A stretch of 19,698 nt of DNA from Alphaproteobacteria bacterium UBA7314 (GTDB taxonomy: Bacteria > Pseudomonadota > Alphaproteobacteria > MPNO01 > UBA830): positions 1 to 19,698 of the forward strand of contig DKQG01000021.1 in the NCBI GenBank assembly GCA_002471575.1, read 5' to 3'. The notes beneath the pieces were generated by a model that did no database searches, was not told the origin of the DNA, and was given only the letters and a program-made list of their open reading frames with translations. Below, piece after piece: positions 1 through 7,279 of the stretch. The stretch's first letter is position 1, and every line of letters begins with the position of its first letter. Position numbers and translations under genes: made by a program.

Positions 1-1
1 G

Positions 2-1069
2 AATACCAGTACCATTAAAGAATTGAACGACCGGTCGCGCGACGTATTTCGCGAAATCGTAGAGGCCTATGTCGCCGATGGCGAGCCTGTCGGCTCGCGT
101 ACCCTGTCGCAGCGGCTGCAGATGCCGTTGTCGCCGGCGACAATCCGCAATGTCATGGCGGATCTTGAAGACTTAGGCTTACTGTATTCGCCCCATAAAT
201 CAGCGGGCCGTCTGCCGACGGATGCCGGTCTGCGTATGTTTGTAGACGGCCTTTTAGAAATTGGCGACCTGAGCTCCAAGGATCGGGAAGACATAGAAGC
301 TCGTTGCGTCGCCCACGGAACGAATCTGGATGAGGCACTGGGCGAGGCAACAACCCTCCTGTCAGGGCTGGCGCAGTGCGCCGGATTGGTGGTCGCGCCG
401 AAAACCGCTCGACCGTTGAAGCACATCGAGTTCGTCAATCTCGGGGACGGTCGGGTGCTGGCCGTTTTAGTGACCGACGAAGGTTTCGTAGAAAACCGAA
501 TCATCGATATGCCCCTCGGTACTCCTCCCTCGGCACTCGTGCAGGCCGGCAACTATCTGAATGCGCGCCTTGCCGGCAAAACCATCAACGACGCCCGCCG
601 CGCTATCGCCGGCGAGATCGAGCTGCGACGCGCGCAGATCGATGAAATCACAGGCAGCCTGATCGACGCGGGCCTGGCCGCATGGTCAGGCACCGACAAT
701 GGCGGCGTTAACGCCGGGAGCGGCACCGGCACGCTAATCGTAAAAGGCCAGTCGCACCTTCTAGACGAGGTTTCGGCGGTGCAAGATCTGGAGCGCGTCC
801 GGGGACTTTTCCAAGCGCTGGAAACAGAGGAACTGCTGGTAAAGCTGCTCGACGTCACAGACACGGCGGAGGGCGTTCAGATATACATCGGCGCCGAGAA
901 CACACTGTTCGATCAGGCCGGCTGCTCGCTGGTGGTCGCGCCGTTCAAAGGCGAAAGCCAGACCATCGTAGGCGCCATCGGCGTCATCGGACCGACGCGG
1001 CTTAACTATGCCCGCATAATACCCATGGTCGATTATACCGCCCGGGTAATCGACCGGATCATCGGATAA
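2..1069 (+). CDS. hrcA: Heat-inducible transcription repressor HrcA (5' end outside window)
   Basis: HrcA is the repressor of class I heat-shock genes; it binds CIRCE operators and is kept active by GroEL. The N-terminal winged helix is visible (EPVGSRTLSQRL, then SPATIRNVMADLEDLGLL and HKSAGRLPTDAGLR), and the C-terminal family block GVIGPTRLNYARIIPMVDYT ends the protein. The frame is open to the window edge: a TTG at 23 could start it, but the residues before it (STIKELNDRSRDVF) continue the usual HrcA N-terminus, so the true start is probably just upstream. It is followed after 17 bp by grpE in the same direction, the usual alphaproteobacterial hrcA-grpE pair. No CIRCE element is seen inside the window; the promoter lies outside it. 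Confidence 0.95.
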   Translation, partial: NTSTIKELNDRSRDVFREIVEAYVADGEPVGSRTLSQRLQMPLSPATIRNVMADLEDLGLLYSPHKSAGRLPTDAGLRMFVDGLLEIGDLSSKDREDIEARCVAHGTNLDEALGEATTLLSGLAQCAGLVVAPKTARPLKHIEFVNLGDGRVLAVLVTDEGFVENRIIDMPLGTPPSALVQAGNYLNARLAGKTINDARRAIAGEIELRRAQIDEITGSLIDAGLAAWSGTDNGGVNAGSGTGTLIVKGQSHLLDEVSAVQDLERVRGLFQALETEELLVKLLDVTDTAEGVQIYIGAENTLFDQAGCSLVVAPFKGESQTIVGAIGVIGPTRLNYARIIPMVDYTARVIDRIIG

Positions 1070-1086
1070 GCAGGAAAGCAAAACAC

Positions 1087-1731
1087 GTGAGCGATCAGGA
1101 CAAGAACCAAGACGCCCCGGCAAAAGCGAATGCTGACGAGGCGACGGACAATGTAATCCCGGAAGAAGCCGTTTCGGAAAACGAAGACGCTGCGCAAGCA
1201 ACGGAAATATCGTCTGACGGCGTCGAGGACATGACCGAAGAAGAGGAAATCGCGGACCTCAAGGACAAGCTTCTGCGCACCCTCGCCGACATGGAAAACT
1301 TACGGCGGCGGTCGCAGAAAGATCGTGAAGACGCCCTGAAATACAGCTCCGCCAACTTTGCGCGCGATATGCTGTCTGTCGCCGACAATCTGCGCCGGGC
1401 AATCGAGTCGATTCCCGAAGAAGCCGATCCGGACGGTTCCGCTCTGGTTGGATTTATCGAAGGCATCGCACTGACCGAGAAGGAGCTGCTATCGACGCTG
1501 GAACGCCATGGCATCGAGAAGATCGATCCCATGGGCGAGAAATTCGACCCGCAGTTCCACGAGGCGATGTTCGAGATCCCGACCGTCGACGCGGAAAGTG
1601 GCACCGTGCTGCAGGTGGTGGAAGCAGGTTACGTGATCCACGACCGCCTGCTGCGACCGGCGAAAGTGGGTATCGCTAAGGCGGGCTCGGCGCCGGCCGA
1701 GTCCGACGACCAGATCGACACCTCGGCCTGA
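1087..1731 (+). CDS. grpE: GrpE nucleotide exchange factor for DnaK
   Basis: GrpE releases ADP from DnaK in the DnaK-DnaJ-GrpE chaperone cycle in the cytoplasm. The 214-residue product has an acidic, low-complexity N-terminus (residues 1-50), then a charged helical stretch (EEEIADLKDKLLRTLADMEN, about 51-70) that forms the dimer coiled coil. The conserved C-terminal beta domain follows, with GEKFDPQFHEAMFEIPT and then GYVIHDRLLRPAKVGIAK. Length is normal. The start is GTG at 1087, preceded by an AGGAAA ribosome site. The gene sits 17 bp after hrcA and is probably co-transcribed with it; dnaK follows only after a 486-bp gap with its own promoter. Confidence 0.96.
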   Translation: MSDQDKNQDAPAKANADEATDNVIPEEAVSENEDAAQATEISSDGVEDMTEEEEIADLKDKLLRTLADMENLRRRSQKDREDALKYSSANFARDMLSVADNLRRAIESIPEEADPDGSALVGFIEGIALTEKELLSTLERHGIEKIDPMGEKFDPQFHEAMFEIPTVDAESGTVLQVVEAGYVIHDRLLRPAKVGIAKAGSAPAESDDQIDTSA

Positions 1732-1799
1732 AGGGCAGGCAAACATCCGCTGTTGTTCGCTAATTTGTATCGGACCGGGCTTGGTTAAATAATGAGCTG

Positions 1800-1820
1800 T
1801 GTGCAGATTAGATCTGCACA
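1800..1820. repeat. Perfect 9-bp inverted repeat with 3-nt centre
   Basis: The arms are TGTGCAGAT (1800-1808) and ATCTGCACA (1812-1820), with TAG between. No T-run follows on the + strand, so it does not look like an intrinsic terminator. The symmetry suits an operator for a dimeric regulator, or a short hairpin at the 3' end of the hrcA-grpE transcript. The regulator is unknown. Confidence 0.5.
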
Positions 1821-1851
1821 GTAAAAGTTAAAACTGCGACAGATAACGTTA

Positions 1852-2058
1852 GGCGACGTCGCCCCGGGGGGCAGCCCTGTAGGTTTGTCCGCCATAAGGG
1901 TTTCTCACTTTGCAGTGACCCTGCGCGAGCCAGAAACCGGAACTAGTCAGCGAAAAACGCGAGAAAATCGGTGCGATAGATCTCGGATACGATCATTTTG
2001 GGAGATTATTGAACCATGAAAGGTGCAGTGCGGTTAAATCGCTGAAAAATGCGATTTA
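1852..2058 (+). other. Cluster of potential RNA stem-loops upstream of dnaK
   Basis: Paired segments readable by eye are: GGTTTCT (1899-1905) with AGAAACC (1932-1938), and alternatively TCACT (1905-1909) with AGTGA (1914-1918) nested inside it; GAGA..ATCG (1961-1970) with CGAT..TCTC (1974-1984); and TAAATCGC (2035-2042) with GCGATTTA (2051-2058). All lie upstream of the dnaK promoter I propose, so they are not part of a leader from that start site. They could belong to a separate small RNA, to a longer leader from an upstream promoter, or to a transcript reading through from grpE. Function is unassigned. Confidence 0.35.
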
Positions 2059-2084
2059 GACCCTAATTTCCATCTTTTGGCCTA

Positions 2085-2113
2085 TTGTAAGACCCTGGGT
2101 AGCTCCCTATATA
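2085..2113 (+). promoter_or_regulatory. Predicted dnaKJ promoter (housekeeping and/or RpoH type)
   Basis: TTGTAA (2085-2090) and TATATA (2108-2113) are separated by 17 bp, a fair match to the housekeeping sigma consensus. The same bases also read as a heat-shock sigma promoter: ATTGTAA, a 14-bp spacer, then CCCTATAT (2105-2112), close to the RpoH -10 CCCCATAT. Transcription would start near 2120, giving a leader of about 100 nt before dnaK. Overlapping sigma specificities are an inference from the bases alone. Confidence 0.5.
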
Positions 2114-2217
2114 TCTTTTAATCCGTCCTTCATCAGTATGAGTTAGTACAATCCTTGGGGGATTTCCCGGATGCCTTTAGGGTCCCTGAAATCTGCCGAA
2201 ATGCGAGGTAAAAAACC

Positions 2218-4182
2218 ATGGGTAAAGCAATAGGTATCGATCTAGGCACGACGAATTCCTGTGTCGCCGTGATGGAGGGCTCCGACGCCCGAGTTATCGA
2301 AAATGCAGAGGGCGCCCGGACGACACCTTCGATGGTGGCGTTTGCGGAAAGCGACGAACGGCTGGTCGGCCAGGCAGCAAAACGCCAGGCGGTTACTAAC
2401 CCGGAAAACACGCTGTTCGCCATTAAGCGCCTGATCGGACGGTCGTTCGACGATCCAACTACCAAGAAGGACGAGGATCTTGTCCCCTACCAGATCGTCA
2501 AGGCGGACAACGGAGACGCCTGGGTTGAAGCTGACGGCGAGAAATATTCACCGAGCCAGATTTCGGCTTTCATTCTTCAAAAAATGAAGGAAACCGCCGA
2601 AGCGCATCTCGGCGAAGACGTGACCGAAGCGGTCATCACCGTTCCCGCATATTTCAACGACTCCCAGCGCCAGGCAACAAAAGATGCCGGCAAGATTGCC
2701 GGGCTAGATGTGCTGCGCATCATTAACGAACCGACCGCCGCGGCACTCGCCTACGGGCTGGAGAAAAATGAAACCGGCACCATCGCGGTCTACGATCTCG
2801 GCGGTGGCACGTTCGACGTGTCGGTCCTCGAAATCGGCGACGGCGTGTTTGAGGTGAAGTCCACCAACGGCGATACGTTCCTCGGCGGCGAGGACTTTGA
2901 CGCCCGGATCATGGATTACCTGGCCGACGAGTTCAAAAAAGAGAACGCAATCGACCTGCGCCACGACAAGCTCGCCCTGCAGCGGCTCAAAGAAGCGGCC
3001 GAAAAGGCGAAGATCGAACTCTCGTCTTCATCGCAGACCGAGGTCAACCTACCGTTCATAACAGCGGATCAGGCCGGACCGAAGCATCTCAACATCAAGC
3101 TGACGCGGGCCAAGCTGGAAGCGCTGGTTGACGATCTGGTCGAACGCACCATCGGCCCGTGCAAGGCAGCGCTGAAAGACGCCGGCCTGTCGGCGGGCGA
3201 AATTGATGAGGTGATCCTAGTCGGAGGCATGACCCGCATGCCCAAGGTGATCGAGACTGTGAAGAACTTCTTCGGGCGCGACCCGCATCGCGGCGTCAAT
3301 CCGGACGAAGTAGTCGCCATCGGCGCTGCCATCCAGGCGGGCGTGCTGAAGGGCGATGTGAAAGACGTGCTGCTGCTCGACGTGACACCGCTTTCGCTCG
3401 GCATCGAAACGCTGGGCGGCGTGTTCACCCGTCTGATTGACCGCAACACGACGATCCCAACCAAGAAAAGCCAGACGTTCTCTACCGCCGAAGACAGCCA
3501 GAACGCGGTGACCATCCGCGTCTTTCAGGGCGAACGCGAAATGGCGACGGACAATAAACTCCTCGGCCAGTTCGATCTGGTCGGCATTCCGCCGGCACCG
3601 CGCGGCGTGCCACAGATTGAGGTCACGTTCGACATCGACGCCAACGGCATCGTGAACGTCAGCGCCAAGGATAAGGCGACCAATAAGGAGCAGACCATTC
3701 GCATCCAGGCGTCCGGCGGACTGTCGGATGAGGATATCGAACAGATGGTTCAGGACGCCGAGGCCAATTCGGAAGCGGACAAACAGCGCCGCGAATCAGT
3801 CGAAGCACGCAACAATGCCGACGGTCTGATCTATACGACCGAGAAGACCATGGCAGAACATGGCGAATCCCTGTCGGACGAGGACAAGTCGGCCATCGAA
3901 ACGGCCATCGCCGACCTGAAGGCCGCGATCGAGCCGGAAGATGCGGATCCGGCAGACATCACCGCCAAGACGGAAATCCTCGCGCAGGCCGCCCAGAAGC
4001 TCGGCGAAGCCCTCTACAAGGCGCAGCAGGAAGAAGCGGCGGCGGCGGGCGATGCCGGCATGGGCGACATGGGCCCGGATGCCGGCGGCGACGCCGGTCC
4101 AACTGATGCTGACGACGGCGCCACCGTGGTCGATGCCGACTTCGAGGAAGTCGAGGACGAGCCCAAGGACAAATCGGCCTGA
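2218..4182 (+). CDS. dnaK: Molecular chaperone DnaK (Hsp70)
   Basis: DnaK is the ATP-dependent Hsp70 that binds exposed hydrophobic segments of client proteins. The 654-residue product is full length. The ATPase domain shows IDLGTTNSCVAV near residue 7, the second phosphate motif DLGGGTFDVS at 193-202 and VGGMTRMPKV. The hydrophobic interdomain linker VLLLD precedes DVTPLSLGIET (388-398), which opens the substrate-binding domain. A helical lid follows, then a Gly/Ala/Asp-rich tail ending FEEVEDEPKDKSA, a variant of the usual acidic EEVD-like bacterial end. ATG 2218 is supported by GAGG at 2205-2208. dnaJ follows 82 bp downstream, probably on the same transcript. Confidence 0.98.
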   Translation: MGKAIGIDLGTTNSCVAVMEGSDARVIENAEGARTTPSMVAFAESDERLVGQAAKRQAVTNPENTLFAIKRLIGRSFDDPTTKKDEDLVPYQIVKADNGDAWVEADGEKYSPSQISAFILQKMKETAEAHLGEDVTEAVITVPAYFNDSQRQATKDAGKIAGLDVLRIINEPTAAALAYGLEKNETGTIAVYDLGGGTFDVSVLEIGDGVFEVKSTNGDTFLGGEDFDARIMDYLADEFKKENAIDLRHDKLALQRLKEAAEKAKIELSSSSQTEVNLPFITADQAGPKHLNIKLTRAKLEALVDDLVERTIGPCKAALKDAGLSAGEIDEVILVGGMTRMPKVIETVKNFFGRDPHRGVNPDEVVAIGAAIQAGVLKGDVKDVLLLDVTPLSLGIETLGGVFTRLIDRNTTIPTKKSQTFSTAEDSQNAVTIRVFQGEREMATDNKLLGQFDLVGIPPAPRGVPQIEVTFDIDANGIVNVSAKDKATNKEQTIRIQASGGLSDEDIEQMVQDAEANSEADKQRRESVEARNNADGLIYTTEKTMAEHGESLSDEDKSAIETAIADLKAAIEPEDADPADITAKTEILAQAAQKLGEALYKAQQEEAAAAGDAGMGDMGPDAGGDAGPTDADDGATVVDADFEEVEDEPKDKSA

Positions 4183-4212
4183 CCGGCTAAGCGTTAGTAA
4201 CGTCCGGTATCG

Positions 4213-4240
4213 CGTCCGGGGATGGCCGCATCCCCGGGCG
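4213..4240 (+). other. Strong hairpin between dnaK and dnaJ
   Basis: CCGGGGATG (4216-4224) pairs perfectly with CATCCCCGG (4229-4237) around a 4-nt GCCG loop. The stem extends outward to 4213/4240 through one T-G wobble. No T-run follows, so it is probably not a full terminator. It may act as a partial attenuator or as an mRNA stability element that keeps DnaJ below DnaK. The ribosome site of dnaJ lies just beyond it. Confidence 0.55.
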
Positions 4241-4264
4241 GTTAACCGAAAGGGGCGCTGAGCC

Positions 4265-5404
4265 ATGGCGAAACCAGATTATTACGAAACCCTCGGGGTA
4301 AACCGCGGAGCTGACGAAAAGGCGCTGAAAAGTGCCTACCGCAAACTCGCCATGAAATATCATCCGGACCGCAATCCGGATGATGACGCTGCCGAGGCAA
4401 AATTTAAGGAAGTTAACGAGGCCTACGACGTCCTCAAGGACGACGAAAAGCGCGCGGCCTACAATCAGTTTGGCCACGCCGCATTCGAAGGCGGCGGACC
4501 CGGCGGCGCGGGCGGCGGCGGCTTTGCCGACATCTTCGACGAAATGTTCGGCGATTTCATGGGTGGAGGACGCCAAGCCGGCAATCGCGGCCGGGCCGGA
4601 GCCTCGCGGGGTGCCGATCTCCGCTACAACATGCAGATCAGCCTGGAGGACGCTTTCCAAGGCCGCGAAACCCAGATCCGTGTGCCGACGGCCGTGACCT
4701 GCGAAGACTGTAATGGGTCGGGTGCCTCCAAGGGATCGCATCCGACGACCTGCGGCATGTGCCAGGGGCGCGGAAAGGTACGCGCGCAGCAGGGCTTCTT
4801 CACCATCGAACGGACCTGTCCCACCTGCAATGGCACTGGTCAGGTGATCGAAGATCCGTGCCAGACTTGCGGCGGCAGCGGGCGCGTGCAGAAGGAAAAA
4901 ACGCTCAAAGTCACCATCCCGGCCGGGGTCGAGGACGGCACCCGCATCCGCCTTGCCGGCGAAGGCGAGGCCGGTTCCAGGGGTGGCGGCGCAGGCGATC
5001 TCTATATTTTCGTCGCCGTGGCACCGCATCGGATGTTCCAGCGCGACGCGGCCGATCTCCACATCCGCGTACCGATCCCTATGGCAACCGCCGCGCTGGG
5101 CGGATCGATAGAAGTGCCGACCATCGAAGGCAAGCGCGCCAAGGTTACCATCCCGAAGGGCGCCCAGTCCGGCCACCAGTTCCGCCTGCGCGGCAAGGGC
5201 ATGTCGGTCCTGCGCAGCCAGGCCCGCGGAGACATGTATATCGATGTCGTGGTAGAAACCCCAGTAAACCTCTCCAAGCGTCAGGAAGAACTGCTGCGCG
5301 AATTCCAAGGCGAGAAGCCGGCGAAGGGCGAAAGCACCACCAGCCCGGAATCGGAGGGCTTTTTCTCCCGGGTAAAGGAATTGTGGGAAGACCTGACTGA
5401 CTGA
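4265..5404 (+). CDS. dnaJ: Co-chaperone DnaJ (Hsp40)
   Basis: DnaJ delivers unfolded clients to DnaK and stimulates its ATPase. The 379-residue protein has the complete type I layout: a J domain with the essential HPD at 33-35, a Gly/Phe-rich segment (about 75-105), a zinc-binding domain with four CxxCxGxG repeats (CEDCNGSG, CGMCQGRG, CPTCNGTG, CQTCGGSG), two C-terminal beta domains, and a short dimerisation tail. ATG 4265 is preceded by a GGGG-type ribosome site. It is co-oriented with dnaK and probably co-transcribed, with a hairpin in between. The next gene is on the opposite strand, 54 bp away. Confidence 0.98.
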   Translation: MAKPDYYETLGVNRGADEKALKSAYRKLAMKYHPDRNPDDDAAEAKFKEVNEAYDVLKDDEKRAAYNQFGHAAFEGGGPGGAGGGGFADIFDEMFGDFMGGGRQAGNRGRAGASRGADLRYNMQISLEDAFQGRETQIRVPTAVTCEDCNGSGASKGSHPTTCGMCQGRGKVRAQQGFFTIERTCPTCNGTGQVIEDPCQTCGGSGRVQKEKTLKVTIPAGVEDGTRIRLAGEGEAGSRGGGAGDLYIFVAVAPHRMFQRDAADLHIRVPIPMATAALGGSIEVPTIEGKRAKVTIPKGAQSGHQFRLRGKGMSVLRSQARGDMYIDVVVETPVNLSKRQEELLREFQGEKPAKGESTTSPESEGFFSRVKELWEDLTD

Positions 5405-5458
5405 TATTTCGGCGCGTTATGGCGATCGGCGTCGCAGTTCTGAGTTAGGAGATCACAT

Positions 5459-5884
5459 TCAGTACGTCATGCAGGCTGCGTTGAGAAGGCCGCCTGCCAG
5501 GGAGGCCGAGCCAAGCCAAACGCCGCTGGCCAGTTCGCCGTTTTCAATCCGCTCAGAAATTTTCGGCATCGGCAGGCGCGCCAAAAAATAGATTAGGATC
5601 TGCACTACCAAAGCAATCAGCCCCCATAATACGCAATCGAGCAGGTTGATAGATCCCGCAATCGTATTGGCCAACGGCAGACAGAAACCCAGGAGACTCC
5701 CCCCGAAGGCGACGGCTGCGGCAAGATTGTTTTCCCGGATCAGCGTGATTTCAGGGTGAGGGGTCACCCACATATATACTACGATATAGACAAGCGTCAG
5801 TACCGCCGCCGTTCCGGCATAGGCAAGAAAAAGTGGCACCCCGACGAATAGTGAGTTGGGCATCATTTCGAGTTGAATTCCCAT
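5459..5884 (-). CDS. DUF350 family inner-membrane protein
   Basis: This is a 141-residue, very hydrophobic protein with about four membrane segments (roughly residues 15-40, 52-75, 82-102 and 116-138). The pattern of a charged loop followed by a Gly/Ala-rich segment ending in GLLNAA is that of the DUF350 (UPF0719, YjfL-like) family, whose biochemical role is not established. ATG 5884 has a GGGGG ribosome site five bases upstream. The gene converges with dnaJ. On its 5' side, only 9 nt away, ends a protein-like fragment in the same direction, which suggests it was once the second gene of a small operon. Confidence 0.75.
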   Translation of the reverse strand: MGIQLEMMPNSLFVGVPLFLAYAGTAAVLTLVYIVVYMWVTPHPEITLIRENNLAAAVAFGGSLLGFCLPLANTIAGSINLLDCVLWGLIALVVQILIYFLARLPMPKISERIENGELASGVWLGSASLAGGLLNAACMTY

Positions 5885-5893
5885 GGGTACCCC

Positions 5894-6007
5894 CTAGCGA
5901 TAAAAAACAACGATACAGCCATTCGGAGCGCGCAGGAAGACGCCATCGTCGGAGCCCGGTACGGGAAAAGCCCCCTTGCACTGAATGCCAATTCGCCGTA
6001 ACGACAC
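5894..6007 (-). pseudogene. C-terminal remnant of an unrecognised protein, possibly VOC-like
   Basis: Reading leftward, the frame that ends at the TAG at 5896-5894 gives a protein-like tail: GIQCKGAFPVPGSDDGVF followed by LRAPNGCIVVFYR. The beta-strand style and the FxxxPNGxxxxF pattern resemble the last strand of vicinal-oxygen-chelate (glyoxalase-type) domains, but the match is only by eye. The only nearby starts are a GTG at 6007 and an ATG at 6049 that already overlaps dapB on the other strand, so the rest of any domain is missing. It stops 9 nt before the DUF350 start, like an operon partner. It could be a truncated gene, a real peptide of about 37 residues, or chance. Confidence 0.3.
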
Positions 6008-6038
6008 TGCCGAAACGTTTAATTCGCGGAAAAACGAA

Positions 6039-6851
6039 ATGGCCGACATGAAAATTGGAATTATCGGTGCCGGCGGACGCATGGGACAGGCATGTATCCA
6101 CCAGATTATAGAAACGGATGGATGCGCGGTTGTCGCCGCATCGGACATATCCGGATCGCCGCTGATTGGACAGGACGCGGGAGACGCCGCCGGCGCGGGG
6201 ACGCTGGGCGTTGCGGTGACCGACGATGTCGCTGCCGTGATCGCGGCCTCGGATACAATTATAGAATTCACCCTGCCGAAACCGACCATCGAGCATGTCG
6301 CGCTAACGGTGGACGCGGGCGTCGCCCATATCATCGGCACCACCGGCATGACCGCCGAGCAGGAAGCCGCGCTGAGGGCAGCCGGCGAGAAGACGGTCAT
6401 CATGCATGCGCCGAACATGAGCCTTGCCGTCAATCTGCTGATCGCATTGACCAAGCAGGTCGCCGCGACGCTAAACGACGATTTCGACATTGAAATTTTC
6501 GAGATGCATCACAAGCATAAGGTCGATGCTCCGTCCGGTACCGCCGTTGGCATTGGTCGCGCAGCAGCAGAAGGCCGGGGCGTCCATATAGACGACGTTG
6601 CCCGCTGGGCGCAGCACGGCATAACCGGCGAACGAAAACGCGGCGATATCGGCTTTGCCAGTCTGCGCGGCGGCAACGTGGTCGGCGATCACACGGTGAC
6701 CTTCGCGGTCGAGAATGAACGCTTGGAGATCAGCCACAAGGCGCAGTCACGCCAGATCTTCGCGCGTGGTGCAGTCCACGCGGCGCTGTGGTCAGCTCGA
6801 CAGAAGCCCGGCTTCTACACGATGTTCGACGTGCTGGGGATCGACTCCTAA
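6039..6851 (+). CDS. dapB: 4-hydroxy-tetrahydrodipicolinate reductase
   Basis: DapB uses NAD(P)H to make tetrahydrodipicolinate in the diaminopimelate/lysine pathway, supplying peptidoglycan and lysine. The N-terminal dinucleotide fold starts at MKIGIIGAGGRMG (Gly motif at about 10-16). The family signature EMHHKHKVDAPSGTA lies at 155-169 and contains the catalytic-region histidines 157/158 and Lys161. The start is placed at ATG 6039 (MADMKIG), which gives the usual length of 270 residues and has GCGGAA upstream. An in-frame start at 5985 would add an atypical basic leader. Neighbours on both sides are on the other strand, so it is probably a single-gene unit. Confidence 0.95.
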   Translation: MADMKIGIIGAGGRMGQACIHQIIETDGCAVVAASDISGSPLIGQDAGDAAGAGTLGVAVTDDVAAVIAASDTIIEFTLPKPTIEHVALTVDAGVAHIIGTTGMTAEQEAALRAAGEKTVIMHAPNMSLAVNLLIALTKQVAATLNDDFDIEIFEMHHKHKVDAPSGTAVGIGRAAAEGRGVHIDDVARWAQHGITGERKRGDIGFASLRGGNVVGDHTVTFAVENERLEISHKAQSRQIFARGAVHAALWSARQKPGFYTMFDVLGIDS

Positions 6852-7263
6852 GCGCGTTTCAGCCGCGCCCGTTCGGACAGACCGATCAGCAGAAATGCCG
6901 CCCAAACAGGCGCGAGAACGCCGGTGACATTGGCCGCATAGTCGTAAGTAAACGTCAGCAAAATATCTTTGGTCAACGGAAAATTCACCGGGTGCAGCTT
7001 GCCGGTGAGCCAGCTGGGCAAACCCTGCAAAGGAGATCTTTCCCACCCAGATTGCACGCCAGACCGTTGTTGAAAGTTTGGCTGGCGAACGCGGCGTGCA
7101 CCGCAGCGCCGGCGCTGTAGATGGCCGCCTGATTGCCGTCACACGCTAGTCCCACCTTGCGGAGCTGCCCGCTGAACGGATTGGAATCGGACGGGAAGGC
7201 GGGTGTCTCTGCGTTTGGCACCGTTCCCAAAAAAGGAGCCGCGTTTTCGCGCAGGCTGTCGCA
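6848..7263 (-). pseudogene. Frame-broken remnant of a small membrane protein gene
   Basis: The last part, in one frame ending at the TAG at 6850-6848, is clearly protein-like: LPSWLTGKLHPVNFPLTKD, then DYAANVTGVLAPVWAAF and LLIGLSERARLKRA, a membrane segment with a basic end. It has no good start: upstream of about 7050 this frame becomes Arg-rich nonsense. The best codon pattern then moves to another frame (LRKVGLACDGNQAAIYSAGA, then VHAAFASQTFNN), which itself runs into a stop in the region where the first frame is good. This is what one or more frameshifts would leave. The family is not recognised. It overlaps the dapB stop by 4 bp on the opposite strand and lies after DUF2244 in the same direction. 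Confidence 0.4.
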
Positions 7264-7279
7264 AGTTTTTCTAGACTTT

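Larger units (their letters stand above)
1732..2217. other. Intergenic region between grpE and dnaK, rich in inverted repeats
   Basis: This 486-bp stretch has no convincing protein gene on either strand. It holds a perfect 9-bp inverted repeat (1800-1820), a 12-bp palindrome GGCGACGTCGCC (1852-1863), several potential RNA stem-loops (1899-2058) and a promoter for dnaK (2085-2113). No intrinsic terminator with a T-run is seen after grpE. The structured part could be a small RNA or simply regulatory DNA; I do not recognise an RNA family in it. Confidence 0.6.

Noticed and set aside
1861..1990. 6S, SRP or tmRNA gene in the grpE-dnaK gap
   Set aside because: No diagnostic conserved core of those RNAs is visible; only generic stem-loops can be supported.
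2015..2044. Nine-codon frame MKGAVRLNR upstream of dnaK as a leader peptide
   Set aside because: The nearest GGGAG is too far upstream, and there is no regulatory codon run; frames this short are expected by chance.
4187..5308. A 373-codon open frame on the strand opposite dnaJ
   Set aside because: It mirrors dnaJ third-position GC bias and shows no family motif; long antisense frames are common in GC-rich genes.
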